A stretch of 34,286 nt of DNA, from NCBI RefSeq assembly GCF_001411475.1, contig NZ_LLWH01000179.1, positions 1-34,286 of the forward strand, written 5' to 3'. The DNA comes from Pseudomonas endophytica. Its GTDB lineage: Bacteria; Pseudomonadota; Gammaproteobacteria; Pseudomonadales; Pseudomonadaceae. The position numbers and the translations under genes were made by a program. A model generated the notes under the pieces. It saw only the letters and a program-made list of their open reading frames with translations. It had not been told where the DNA came from and searched no databases. Below are positions 15,083 to 23,237 of this stretch, piece after piece (the first letter of the stretch is position 1; each line of letters opens with the position of its first letter).

Positions 15083-16267
15083 TTACTTAGACCCGCTTGC
15101 CCAGCGCATGCCCCAGTCAAAAGCAGTGTCCATGTCCGAGTGGCTTTTATAAAACTCGACCTTACGGTTAACCTTGACGCTATCTCCGACGTTCTCAAGT
15201 AAGGCGATGGCGCACATGCCTTTGGTGCCGCCCTCTTCACTCAAGCGCACTTCAATCGCTGGCTCGCCTGGAATAGACAAGGTGATAACGCCGTCAGTTG
15301 CTTGCCAGTTCGGAGCACCCTCGTAAATAAACGCGTAGATCAACACCCGGCGCATTGCATGCCACTCTTTGCCGTTGATCCGCAGCCACTCACCGTCACT
15401 CTTAGCCCCGGTGCGGTCATCCTCCAGCAATTGAATAAACGGCTCGCCTGTAAAATCGCCAAACGCGTTACCTAACGCTTGGACAGCGCCCTTGCGGCCG
15501 TTTTTCATTTCGTACAAGCAACCCACATCCAGATCAATACCCCCTGACTTACCGCGCAGCGCAGCAAAAAAACCACCGCCACTGCTGTTTTGCGGGGCTC
15601 GATTCCAATTGAGGTTGATGGTGATCTCACCGAAGTCGCCGTCTTTTTTAGCTAGGCTGATCGAAGGACGCTGCTTGTCGAGGGTGATCTTCGACAGATT
15701 GACTTTGGATGTAAGCGCCGGGGCAACGGGCTGTGGTGGTACGAACGCGGGCGAGGGTTCTGGAGCAGCAATATCAACCCCGAAGTGTTCGGCCAACGAT
15801 GCCAAGCCACCGGCAAAACCCTGAGCGATGCAGCGGAATTTCCACGCGCCCTGACGACGATAAAACTCCCCCAAAATCAGTGCCGTTTCTGCCATGCCTT
15901 GCGTCGGGATGGGAGCTTGAATGCCACTGCTCACTGCAACATCAAGCTGCGGAAATGCAGAAAATTGGGCGATGTTTTGATAAATGGTAGCGGTCAGCGC
16001 GACTTTTTCGATAGCGCTATCAAGCGCCCCAAGGTCGAGGCTGAATACGGCACGGCCTGAGGAGGATTCCAGCAGTTTGACCGCCCCCATATTGACGCTT
16101 TGTTGGCCAAAGAAGCACATGTCGTTGTCGCCACGCACCTTGCCCGATTCATCGAGTAAGAATGCCGAGACGTCGAGATCTGCACCTGGCACAGGGCTGT
16201 AGCTGACGGTAGCGCTTAAAACTTGAGTGGGAACGCTGGTGTTTGCGCCCGGTGTCAGGAGGGTCAT
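15083..16267 (-). CDS. terA: TerA-type protein with two TerD-like domains
   Basis: 394 residues. A TerD-like domain fills about 1-165, ending LGEFYRRQGAWKFRCIAQGFAGG. A Pro-rich linker follows (168-185), then a second TerD-related domain (about 192-394) with GGIDLDVGCLY and LLEDDRTGAKSDG. The first domain keeps LDVSAFLLD but lacks the long acidic GDNRTGEGDGDDE-type loop, so its calcium site looks degenerate. The second keeps a variant acidic loop. It overlaps terZ by four bases (ATGA). In Ter systems TerA is the large soluble partner of the membrane complex. Confidence 0.92.
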   Translation of the reverse strand: MTLLTPGANTSVPTQVLSATVSYSPVPGADLDVSAFLLDESGKVRGDNDMCFFGQQSVNMGAVKLLESSSGRAVFSLDLGALDSAIEKVALTATIYQNIAQFSAFPQLDVAVSSGIQAPIPTQGMAETALILGEFYRRQGAWKFRCIAQGFAGGLASLAEHFGVDIAAPEPSPAFVPPQPVAPALTSKVNLSKITLDKQRPSISLAKKDGDFGEITINLNWNRAPQNSSGGGFFAALRGKSGGIDLDVGCLYEMKNGRKGAVQALGNAFGDFTGEPFIQLLEDDRTGAKSDGEWLRINGKEWHAMRRVLIYAFIYEGAPNWQATDGVITLSIPGEPAIEVRLSEEGGTKGMCAIALLENVGDSVKVNRKVEFYKSHSDMDTAFDWGMRWASGSK

Positions 16268-16854
16268 TTGCCCACCGCTTGGATCGCGTCGTGGGTTAGG
16301 TCTTGGGCACTCTTACCGTTCGCCACCGAGCCAACAGCCGTCAGGTCCCAACCAGACGCTGTGCGGCTCAAATAAGCCATCACTACGCCGGTGTGACGGC
16401 CCTTTTCGGACAGGTTAAACCGCGCAAGCTCTTTGCCGTTCACTTCGTCGACAATCCGGCAGTAAGCGTTTTCTACCGCCTCAAAGCTTTGCCCAGTGAA
16501 CGAGTTCACGGTAAATACGAGGTGCTTAACCTTCGCAGGCAAATGCTCAAGGTTAACCAGAATCGACTCGTCATCACCGTCACCTTCGCCGGTGCGATTG
16601 TCACCCGAGTGAGCGATTGAGCCATCTACGGAGGCGAGCTGGCAAAACCAGACTAAATCCAGCGATTGCTTCAGGCTGTCGAGCAGAATGCACGAGGCGT
16701 CTAGGTCGATGGCGCTGTTACTGTTGAGCCATTTGCCAAACAATCCCTTAGGTTTGGCCTGATCCCATCCCAGCCCCATGCGGATTTTTTTTAGCCCAGC
16801 CCCTGCTTCTTTTTCCAGGGAAATCGTTTGGTTCTTGGACAACGAAATAGCCAT
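16264..16854 (-). CDS. terZ: TerZ-type TerD-family protein
   Basis: 196 residues, a single TerD domain. It has the family start MAISLSKNQTISLEKE, calcium-site segments AIDLDASCILLD and GDNRTGEGDGDDES (84-97), then RFNLSEKG. The insertion KPKGLFGKWLNSNS before the first acidic segment and the terminal VGSVANGKSAQDLTHDA mark it as TerZ. It is the first of the canonical ter genes, after a 71-nt gap from the HAD gene. In that gap CGTTACCTT and AAGGTAACG form an inverted pair, and the second sequence also serves as the ribosome site, so initiation here could be masked by structure. Confidence 0.92.
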   Translation of the reverse strand: MAISLSKNQTISLEKEAGAGLKKIRMGLGWDQAKPKGLFGKWLNSNSAIDLDASCILLDSLKQSLDLVWFCQLASVDGSIAHSGDNRTGEGDGDDESILVNLEHLPAKVKHLVFTVNSFTGQSFEAVENAYCRIVDEVNGKELARFNLSEKGRHTGVVMAYLSRTASGWDLTAVGSVANGKSAQDLTHDAIQAVGK

Positions 16855-16925
16855 GTAGCGTTACCTTTCCTTGTCTGAGCTCAGGCATGAGGCGAAGGTA
16901 ACGGCTGATTTATGATCTGTTCTGC

Positions 16926-17600
16926 TTAAAGTTCCTCACGCAGACACACATCCAATGGCCGCTTGCGACGCCACAGCGCATGAAACTCGCGCCAATGTGG
17001 CTCTTGGGCTGCCCCCAGCAGTTGCTCATCGCCTTGGGTGTCTCCCCAAGCACGTAATGTGTATTGATTTAATGGGCCGTACTGCGCCTCTAGCCGGAGT
17101 ACTTTTTGCTCACAGCGACAGTTGGTCCCGTCAATTTCTCCGGTCAGCACGCCATCCACTGATTGCAGCCGAGTGCCAATGAGTGCAATACCCAGCTTTT
17201 TGGCAAAAGGCTTGAGTACAAGCTCAGGCGATGCTGAGCAGATCGTCACAATCGCCTTCTGCTCGACCTCAGAGGCGACGGATACTAAGCCCAAAGGTCT
17301 CATCAGCCGCTGCCACGAAGCGTCACAAAATGCTTCGGCACGCTCAGCGACCCATTCTTCCTTGGCTCCAGTGAGATAGACCGTGATGAGCTTTTCTTTC
17401 AAATCATTACGGCTGATCTTTCCTAGCAGAAAAGACGTGGTTGCCGGGATCATTCGTAGGAGCCGCATCGCGAACAGTCGGTTGCCAAAAGCGAAGCGCA
17501 AAAAGGGCACAAAACTGTCGTGATAGGTCAGCGTGCCATCAAAATCGAACGCCGACAGGACTTGCTCGCCCTTCACAGGGGTATTTAAAACTTCGTTCAA
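16926..17600 (-). CDS. HAD-IB family hydrolase of the ter operon
   Basis: 224 residues of HAD superfamily, class IB (SerB-like). Motif I is FDFDGTLT (Asp19 and Asp21), motif II is TICSASPEL, and motif IV is WGDTQGDEQLL. Such enzymes hydrolyse phosphate esters. The start is a TTG whose bases overlap the previous stop (TTGA). The next ATG lies past the catalytic motif, and a GTG at residue 9 is the only other option. The strict overlap argues that it works on the product of the neighbouring lyase or phosphoribosyltransferase. Its substrate is unknown. Confidence 0.88.
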   Translation of the reverse strand: MNEVLNTPVKGEQVLSAFDFDGTLTYHDSFVPFLRFAFGNRLFAMRLLRMIPATTSFLLGKISRNDLKEKLITVYLTGAKEEWVAERAEAFCDASWQRLMRPLGLVSVASEVEQKAIVTICSASPELVLKPFAKKLGIALIGTRLQSVDGVLTGEIDGTNCRCEQKVLRLEAQYGPLNQYTLRAWGDTQGDEQLLGAAQEPHWREFHALWRRKRPLDVCLREEL

Positions 17601-18556
17601 CCGACTACTTCAGCCCATCGCAGGCTGCCTCCTAAAGGGTCTATCGAGCGGTTCATGCCGGGGCGAACCCCTTGCCAATGCGCTCGTTCAATAATCATTT
17701 TCGCCCATTTGCTATGGGTCGCGGGCTCACACATCGCTCCGTTGAACTTGAACACCGCAGGGGCCGTATCACATTGTATTTGGCGTGCGCTGTTGAGGTC
17801 TTCAAGGGTGACTTGCAACGCCCTGTGGATAACTGCAATTTGCGACGGATGGATTGCCGTTTTACCGACAAGCCCGTGGGCAATATCCAGCGCCAGCTCC
17901 TGCTCCAGCAGTTGCGGTGCGTTGAGTTGTTCAAATACCGGCGCCGTCAGTGCAAACCCTGCTGACCCCATGATCCCGCATAACATTGGAATAACGTAAC
18001 CCATCGGTGTGCTGTAAAGCGTCATTGTCGGTGTACGACGAAGCCCCAAGGCCCCCATCAGATCATTCCCGCCTATACGTAAGGCAATAATACGCCCCGG
18101 TAAGTACTCAAGCAGGGCGCTGCGCAGCTCAATCATCGCACCGGGGTCAAACACCTCCGGGGTTTCAAGCGTCGGCATTAGCATCAGCTCGTCGCAGCTC
18201 ACCGCTTGTTGCCACTCGCGCAGGTTACTTAGGCACAGTTTAGGCACAACAAAACCATCAATGTGGCGCATCAGTGGCCACTCATTGAGCAGCCCCGCCA
18301 TCGCGCTGTCACGCGGGCGGACAAATAAAATCGGCCCGACAGGCGAACGACCGCCACGGGCTTCTATTTCCGACAACAGCTGCTTGAGGTTGTTTAGTGC
18401 CTGTTGCACATCGGTTTCGGCAACGGCGTCTTCAAGGCACAGTACCAGCGAACGTAAACCTTGGATTTTTTCACCGAACACCACCTCCAGAATGTCAGGA
18501 CGGGTGGCTGGCATGTACAGCGTTGCGCCCAATGCATAGGCTGAGCATTGAGCCAT
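17597..18556 (-). CDS. HpcH/HpaI aldolase/citrate lyase-like protein of the ter operon
   Basis: 319 residues, a TIM-barrel of the HpcH/HpaI and CitE superfamily. The family pattern runs GATLYMPATRPD, VLCLEDAVAE (acidic pair 42-43), ILFVRPRDS (Arg79-82 region), DGFVVPKL and LMPTLETPEVFD. Members cleave or form C-C bonds of 2-oxoacid or acyl-CoA type substrates with a metal. In Ter loci a member of this family occurs repeatedly beside phosphoribosyltransferase-like and HAD genes. Its start shares a base with the previous stop (TAATG). What it cleaves here is unknown. Confidence 0.88.
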   Translation of the reverse strand: MAQCSAYALGATLYMPATRPDILEVVFGEKIQGLRSLVLCLEDAVAETDVQQALNNLKQLLSEIEARGGRSPVGPILFVRPRDSAMAGLLNEWPLMRHIDGFVVPKLCLSNLREWQQAVSCDELMLMPTLETPEVFDPGAMIELRSALLEYLPGRIIALRIGGNDLMGALGLRRTPTMTLYSTPMGYVIPMLCGIMGSAGFALTAPVFEQLNAPQLLEQELALDIAHGLVGKTAIHPSQIAVIHRALQVTLEDLNSARQIQCDTAPAVFKFNGAMCEPATHSKWAKMIIERAHWQGVRPGMNRSIDPLGGSLRWAEVVG

Positions 18557-19650
18557 TAGCGCACACTCCTGATCACGGTCAGCGCACGATACGGCCCCAG
18601 AGCATCGCCCACCTCTTGGACGTCGATATGCGCTTGAGCACTCAAATGCAGCAGCAGTTGCACGTCCTGATCGTCGCGACTGCGCACCAATACATGCTCC
18701 GGTACGCGCCGCATCACAGCACGCGTCGACTCGGCGATTCCGGGTTTGATTCGATTGGTGTTGGTCACCGAGAAACGCCTAGAGATGCCCTCCAGCGCTG
18801 CCTGCGCACGCTGTTGCAACGCCCACGCCTGCGCCAGCGTCCACGGTTGGGCGCTGGCCTGCGCCGATAAGTGAGCGCGTGCGGTTTCGATGCTGTGGAT
18901 AAAATGCTGAGTCACGTCATGGGCTGCCAACTGCTCATACACCACGCAGCCATGTAAGCCGGGCTGCGGCGACCAGATAGAGCGTGACACCAAGCCCGAT
19001 ACGGTCGCGCCTAAAATCCCCGAGGGGATCAGCCAGTCTTCGGCCGAGGCCGCCAGCCAGGCGCGGCCACAAGGGTCAGCCAATACCACCAGACGAGGCT
19101 TGAGCGGGAAACGTGCGTCGCCCGCCAAGCTGTCGAGCAACTGCCCGCTGATCGCCCCTTTGCCCGTCCAGCCGTCCACAAACACGATGTTCTCGGCCCC
19201 GTGGAGCTTGATGACAGCTTCAAGGGCCACCGTGTCGATTCCACGGTCACGGATAATGCTGACCCCGTAATGTCGAACATCGCGGCCTAACGCGAGCAAT
19301 GCCCGACGCAGCAGCACGCCAAGCGGCACACCGGCCCGCACAAACGACACCAACGCAATCGTGCTGCCCGCGCAACGCTCATTCAGCGCTTGAGCCAACG
19401 CCTGTACATCAGCGGCCATGCGTTGAGCGTTCTGCGCCAACGCTCGCTGGTACAAGTTTTGATGAAGTTCGGAGGGGGCCAACTCATGGCTGATCATTTC
19501 GGAATAGTGGCGTTGCTGCGTTTGAATCAGACGTTCTTTTTCTTGCACGTCGGTAGCTTCAATCTCCATCGCGCGCAGTAAAAAATGCACATCATCGCGG
19601 CCATAACTCCCACTGCCGATCGTACTTAGTCCTTCAAACGCCTCACTCAT
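18556..19650 (-). CDS. StiP-type phosphoribosyltransferase-like protein with PELOTA-like C-terminus
   Basis: About 364 residues. This is the Ter-linked family annotated as cysteine protease StiP or PRTase_1. The core has LVSFVRAGVPLGVLLRR, then VFVDGWTGKGAI (156-167), a variant of the PRPP-binding loop with Gly-rich turn but Trp in place of the usual second acidic residue. The C-terminal ~70 residues begin with NTNRIKPGIAESTRAVMRRVP and match the PELOTA-like RNA-binding domain attached to this family. The ATG at 19650 overlaps the HAD stop by 8 bases; an in-frame ATG at 19671 is possible. Nucleotide or RNA modification is suggested in the literature, but the reaction is unproven. Confidence 0.85.
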   Translation of the reverse strand: MSEAFEGLSTIGSGSYGRDDVHFLLRAMEIEATDVQEKERLIQTQQRHYSEMISHELAPSELHQNLYQRALAQNAQRMAADVQALAQALNERCAGSTIALVSFVRAGVPLGVLLRRALLALGRDVRHYGVSIIRDRGIDTVALEAVIKLHGAENIVFVDGWTGKGAISGQLLDSLAGDARFPLKPRLVVLADPCGRAWLAASAEDWLIPSGILGATVSGLVSRSIWSPQPGLHGCVVYEQLAAHDVTQHFIHSIETARAHLSAQASAQPWTLAQAWALQQRAQAALEGISRRFSVTNTNRIKPGIAESTRAVMRRVPEHVLVRSRDDQDVQLLLHLSAQAHIDVQEVGDALGPYRALTVIRSVR

Positions 19651-20401
19651 GATCAACGCTCGCACGTACATGGCTGGCTAGCTGCCCGCGTTTTGGAGTG
19701 CCCCACCAGTCACACTCGGCCATAAAGCCTAGGTCGGACACGCTGTCGCCAAAGCCCAACAAAGGGCGTTTGCCATTAACGGCTTGATCGCGGCTAACCC
19801 ACTCGCGCACCGCTGCACGCTTTTGCAGTGCCTGCGGTAAGAACGCCAGATTGTTGCCGTTGCCATGCACGTACATCCCGTCAAGCAAGCCCCGCGATTT
19901 GACCTCTGAGCCAACGCGCAGCAATACCTGATCGGCTTCGTTGTTGTGTTTGATCACGACATAAGCGGCCAAGTCTTGCTCTTCAACCACCCAACCTCGC
20001 AATGAGAAACCCAACTCGGCTCCAATCGCCAATGTGTGTTCACTCAGGCGTTGTAGACGTGTTCGCTCATGCGCCAGCTCGCTGCGCATTCGTGCATGCC
20101 AGCCGCGATCCAACAAGCCTTCGGCGCTGAGCATGACCCCACCGTGAGCACAAATAGCCCCGTACACGAATGGCAATTGCACCCGCTGATAGGCTTCAAC
20201 GCTGCGAGCTGTCACAGGCACCACATCGGCCGTGGCCAGCAGCCATTCGACAAAGCTCTTTTGCGTAGCGTTCATAAAGCCATTGGGCAGGCCGTCGACA
20301 TCAAGCGTGGCCGGGAAGCGCGGCTCATCGCCCATTTTGCGGGCGGTCTGAAACAACGTGTCGTCGAGATCGACAAACACCAGCGGACGATTAATGGCCA
20401 T
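19643..20401 (-). CDS. HAD-family phosphatase (Cof/sucrose-phosphatase-like) of the ter operon
   Basis: 252 residues. Motif I FVDLDDTLF (Asp11 and Asp13), motif II VPVTARS (Thr64), a lysine near 194 and motif IV GFGDSVSD (216-223) are all present. The cap between motifs II and III is of the Cof/SPP type. It is a phosphatase by family, different in class from the HAD-IB gene lower in the operon, so the pathway has two dephosphorylation steps or one sugar and one nucleotide step. The start at 20401 overlaps the upstream stop by 11 bases and has AGG nine bases ahead; 20419 is the other possible ATG. Confidence 0.88.
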   Translation of the reverse strand: MAINRPLVFVDLDDTLFQTARKMGDEPRFPATLDVDGLPNGFMNATQKSFVEWLLATADVVPVTARSVEAYQRVQLPFVYGAICAHGGVMLSAEGLLDRGWHARMRSELAHERTRLQRLSEHTLAIGAELGFSLRGWVVEEQDLAAYVVIKHNNEADQVLLRVGSEVKSRGLLDGMYVHGNGNNLAFLPQALQKRAAVREWVSRDQAVNGKRPLLGFGDSVSDLGFMAECDWWGTPKRGQLASHVRASVDHE

Positions 20402-21527
20402 CAACGATAACCTGCGCATTCAATGCCCGAAGCAAACCTTGATCCAGCGCCGCGGCTGGTGTCTCGCTGCAAATCAGCACGCGATCAAATTGGCCTGGCG
20501 CGACGTTGTACAGGAAATTGGGAATTCCTAAGCCATAGTTGTCACTGAACGACAGCGCATGCGCTATGGCATGCCCCAAGGCAATAGGCGAGCGGCTAGT
20601 AGAGCTGAAATGCACATCGGCGCCTGCTCGCTCCAAACGCTCGGCGAGCAAGTACGGCCGCCATACAAACTCACCGGTGCCGACCACCAACACCCGCTCG
20701 CCAGGGGCCACTTGCAGGTCAGGGGCTAGCGTGTCGCGATGTTCGCGCACGCCCATACGCCCCCAGTCACAGCTTGCATCAAGTGGCCAATTACCTTGTG
20801 CGACGCAGCCGACATCGGGCATCTCTGGCAGCTCGGCGCGCACATCTTCAATAAAGGTATAGCGACCTGCGAGCAATGAAACACTGCTGACATGATGACC
20901 TAGGTGCTGACGGACAGCATCTTGCGACCAATCCGTAAGGGTCGCGGTGACGATGCGCTCAATAGCCTCAAGCCCAGCTTCAGCCAGTGCGTTACACACA
21001 TTGATAAACGTCGTGCCGGTCGATGCTTCGTCATCCACCAGCACCAGCGAGCGAGCAGCCAGCATGAATGCGCGACTCTGCGCATCTTGCGGCATATGCA
21101 ACAGGTGCGACGTGGCGTGGCTATGCTGCTCTTCGAAACGAGCAAACACCGCACTGCCCGTCGGATGACGCGTACTGCATAAATAAACGCTATCGCTGCG
21201 CGTTTGAGCCAGTGCGCGGTGTACGCCAGCGCCAAGCCCTACAGCCGTTTCAGCCATGCCGATCACCAGCACCGGGCCGGGTAAATCGGCGGGGATCTTT
21301 GCGGCCAGCGCATTGAAGCTCTCGGCCATCAGTAATGGCCGGGCTGGGATATGTCGCCCCAGCACACACGACACAAATAAAAAGGCGCGCTTGGGATTAC
21401 GGCGCTCAGCGAAACGAAACAGTGCCTGCGGTTCAAAAGTCGATGAATTGACCTCAACCTCCAGACGACCGCGCTTGAGGTTTGCGTGCAAAGCCTTGGC
21501 TTTGGACACGGGTTTAGCGCTGCTCAT
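20391..21527 (-). CDS. Phosphoribosyltransferase-like protein with TRSP domain, first gene of the ter operon
   Basis: About 378 residues. The N-terminal domain is a type I phosphoribosyltransferase fold with LVLVDDEASTGTT (161-173), an intact PRPP-binding signature with two acidic residues. The C-terminal part has VLVVGTGEFVWRP and STSRSP (309-314), the motif from which the TRSP domain is named. This PRTase_2-TRSP architecture is known from Ter-associated biosynthetic genes. It heads the ten-gene unit. The ATG at 21527 is used; a TTG nine bases upstream sits closer to an AGG and may be the true start. The product transferred to PRPP is unknown. Confidence 0.87.
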   Translation of the reverse strand: MSSAKPVSKAKALHANLKRGRLEVEVNSSTFEPQALFRFAERRNPKRAFLFVSCVLGRHIPARPLLMAESFNALAAKIPADLPGPVLVIGMAETAVGLGAGVHRALAQTRSDSVYLCSTRHPTGSAVFARFEEQHSHATSHLLHMPQDAQSRAFMLAARSLVLVDDEASTGTTFINVCNALAEAGLEAIERIVTATLTDWSQDAVRQHLGHHVSSVSLLAGRYTFIEDVRAELPEMPDVGCVAQGNWPLDASCDWGRMGVREHRDTLAPDLQVAPGERVLVVGTGEFVWRPYLLAERLERAGADVHFSSTSRSPIALGHAIAHALSFSDNYGLGIPNFLYNVAPGQFDRVLICSETPAAALDQGLLRALNAQVIVDGH

Positions 21528-21682
21528 CAAAGTCAATTACCTGGCGATACGTCAAAAGAGCGCGGAAGATTCGCCAGTGGAGTGGGTAAAACAAGCAGAA
21601 AATCGTTACCGAACATGCCGATAACGGTGCCTAAAATCAGCTAACACGGCGCCAAATAATGCTTAGCACTCACCACCCGATC

Positions 21683-21710
21683 TTCACACAGTTATGTGAC
21701 GGAATATTAT
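21683..21710 (+). promoter_or_regulatory. Sigma70-type promoter of oprB
   Basis: TTCACA (21683-21688) and TATTAT (21705-21710) are separated by 16 bases. Each differs from consensus at one position. Transcription would start near 21717 and leave a leader of about 75 nt. Confidence 0.45.
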
Positions 21711-21737
21711 TTTTATTAACTAACTAGTTCATACTGT

Positions 21738-21768
21738 GCGACATCGTGTCGCCTCCAACGTGGCGACA
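21738..21768. promoter_or_regulatory. Overlapping palindromes in the oprB leader
   Basis: GCGACATCGTGTCGC is a palindrome of 6-bp arms around TCG. Its right arm, TGTCGCC, can instead pair with GGCGACA at 21762-21768. The three copies of the word GCGACA/TGTCGC could be an operator or two competing RNA hairpins just upstream of the ribosome site. Confidence 0.4.
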
Positions 21769-21792
21769 GCGCTTTTGAAGGAGCATTTTCAG

Positions 21793-23088
21793 ATGTTTTT
21801 CTCTTCCCGCGCCCTGCTGACTTCCAGCCTGTGCAGCGGCCTATCACTCTTGGCCCTAGCCCCCAGCTATTCGTTTGCAGACACCTCGGACGACCTTATG
21901 AACCGCTCAACCCTGACCGGTAATTGGGGGGGCGAACGCCAAAAACTGGTCGATAAAGGGATTAAGCTGACCGGGGACTACAACTCCGAAACGTTCTCCA
22001 ACTTGCATGGCGGGATCAAGCGCGGCACCCGTTATTCCCAGCAAGTGCGCATCGGCGCCCAATTTGACCTGAGCAAGTTACTGGATACACCGGATGCCGG
22101 TGTGGTGCAGATCACGGTCAATGATCGTCGGGGTCATAGCGCCTCCGAAGACTTGGTGGGCAACCGTCTACCGGTGCAAGAAAACTATGGCGGCCAGTAC
22201 ACGCGGCTCTCTGAATTCAGCTACGAGCGGCAGTTATTCAGCCCTGCGCTGACGACCAAACTGGGTTTCTTGGCGATGGGTAATGACTTTGGCGGCATGC
22301 CGTTGTTAACCAACTTTGTCAACGCCGGGTTCTGCGCCCACCCGCTGACCATGTCCAACGGCAGCGGCTGGAGCAACTACCCGACGCCGCACTGGGGCGC
22401 TGAGTTGCGCTACACCGTGAGCCCATCGTGGACCTTGCAAACGGCCGTGTTCCAGGTCAACCCGGAGTACAACAGCCGCTCCTCCGAGGCGTTTAGCATG
22501 ACCACCCGCGGCACCACCGGGGCCATTTTGCCGCTGGAAGCGATCTACACCCACAACGCTTGGCTGAACGGTCAATACAAAGTGGGCTGGTACTACGACA
22601 CCTCTAATACCCAGAAAATTGGCAGTACTGAAAAAGCCAACAATCGCACCGGAGCTTATGTCTTGATCGACCAGGCGATTTGGCGCGATGAACAAGACCC
22701 TGAAAGCGTATTGCGTGCCTTCGGTCAAGCCGCTACCAGCAATGCCGCGACCTCAGCCATGCAGCGTTGGTATTCGGTGGGCTTAGTGAAACAAAAGCCG
22801 TTTGCCAGCCGCCCACATGACAGCATCGCCTTCGCCTATGGACGCGCGGTGTTCAACTCACGCTCGCGGGACGTTCAAGAAGCGGCGGCCGCGACCCCCG
22901 AACAGGCCAACATGATCGCCCATCTCGACAGTGGCGAGCAGTTGCTGGAGCTCAACTACAGTGCGCAAGTCACCCCGTGGTTAATGCTGCGCCCAGACGT
23001 GCAATACGTTATCGAGCCGGGGGCGTTCTACGGCAAAAGCAGGGGCAATGCCTTGGTCGCAGGCGTGCAGGTTAAAGCCACTTTCTGA
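21793..23088 (+). CDS. oprB: OprB family carbohydrate-selective porin
   Basis: 431 residues. A signal peptide (MFFSSRALLTSSLCSGLSLL to about residue 30, ending SFA) precedes a mature part that begins DTSDDLMNRSTLTGNWGGER, the classic OprB N-terminus. The rest is an outer-membrane beta-barrel ending in Phe (QVKATF). It admits sugars across the outer membrane. The ATG at 21793 is preceded by AAGGAG; an in-frame GTG upstream would spoil the signal peptide. No sugar ABC transporter lies beside it, so it is an orphan porin here. Confidence 0.93.
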   Translation: MFFSSRALLTSSLCSGLSLLALAPSYSFADTSDDLMNRSTLTGNWGGERQKLVDKGIKLTGDYNSETFSNLHGGIKRGTRYSQQVRIGAQFDLSKLLDTPDAGVVQITVNDRRGHSASEDLVGNRLPVQENYGGQYTRLSEFSYERQLFSPALTTKLGFLAMGNDFGGMPLLTNFVNAGFCAHPLTMSNGSGWSNYPTPHWGAELRYTVSPSWTLQTAVFQVNPEYNSRSSEAFSMTTRGTTGAILPLEAIYTHNAWLNGQYKVGWYYDTSNTQKIGSTEKANNRTGAYVLIDQAIWRDEQDPESVLRAFGQAATSNAATSAMQRWYSVGLVKQKPFASRPHDSIAFAYGRAVFNSRSRDVQEAAAATPEQANMIAHLDSGEQLLELNYSAQVTPWLMLRPDVQYVIEPGAFYGKSRGNALVAGVQVKATF

Positions 23089-23098
23089 CCGTGATACT

Positions 23099-23118
23099 GA
23101 CCCGGCCATCGCCGGGTC
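23099..23118 (+). terminator. Hairpin after oprB
   Basis: GACCCGGC and GCCGGGTC form a perfect 8-bp stem with a 4-nt loop 10 nt after the oprB stop. No T-run follows, so termination efficiency is uncertain. Confidence 0.55.
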
Positions 23119-23237
23119 AAGCTCAACGTATGACGCTTGCGAGCGAACAACCAACGTCATGCATTTTTCACATTTTGTTAAACCTTCCCCTCATATACTC
23201 CAGCGCACTTTTTCCTCATCCGTTGCCTGGTAACCCC

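Larger units (their letters stand above)
21528..21792. other. Divergent intergenic region between the ter operon and oprB
   Basis: 265 bases between divergent starts. The oprB side has a promoter (21683-21710) and a palindrome cluster (21738-21768). The ter side has an inverted pair CTGGCGA (21541-21547) and TCGCCAG (21571-21577), which would form a hairpin in the ter leader. I found no convincing -35/-10 for ter. Confidence 0.55.

Noticed and set aside
21684..21699. TCACA-N6-TGTGA inverted repeat upstream of oprB, resembling a CRP/Vfr site
   Set aside because: The half-sites face the wrong way (consensus is TGTGA-N6-TCACA), and the left one overlaps the predicted -35 box.
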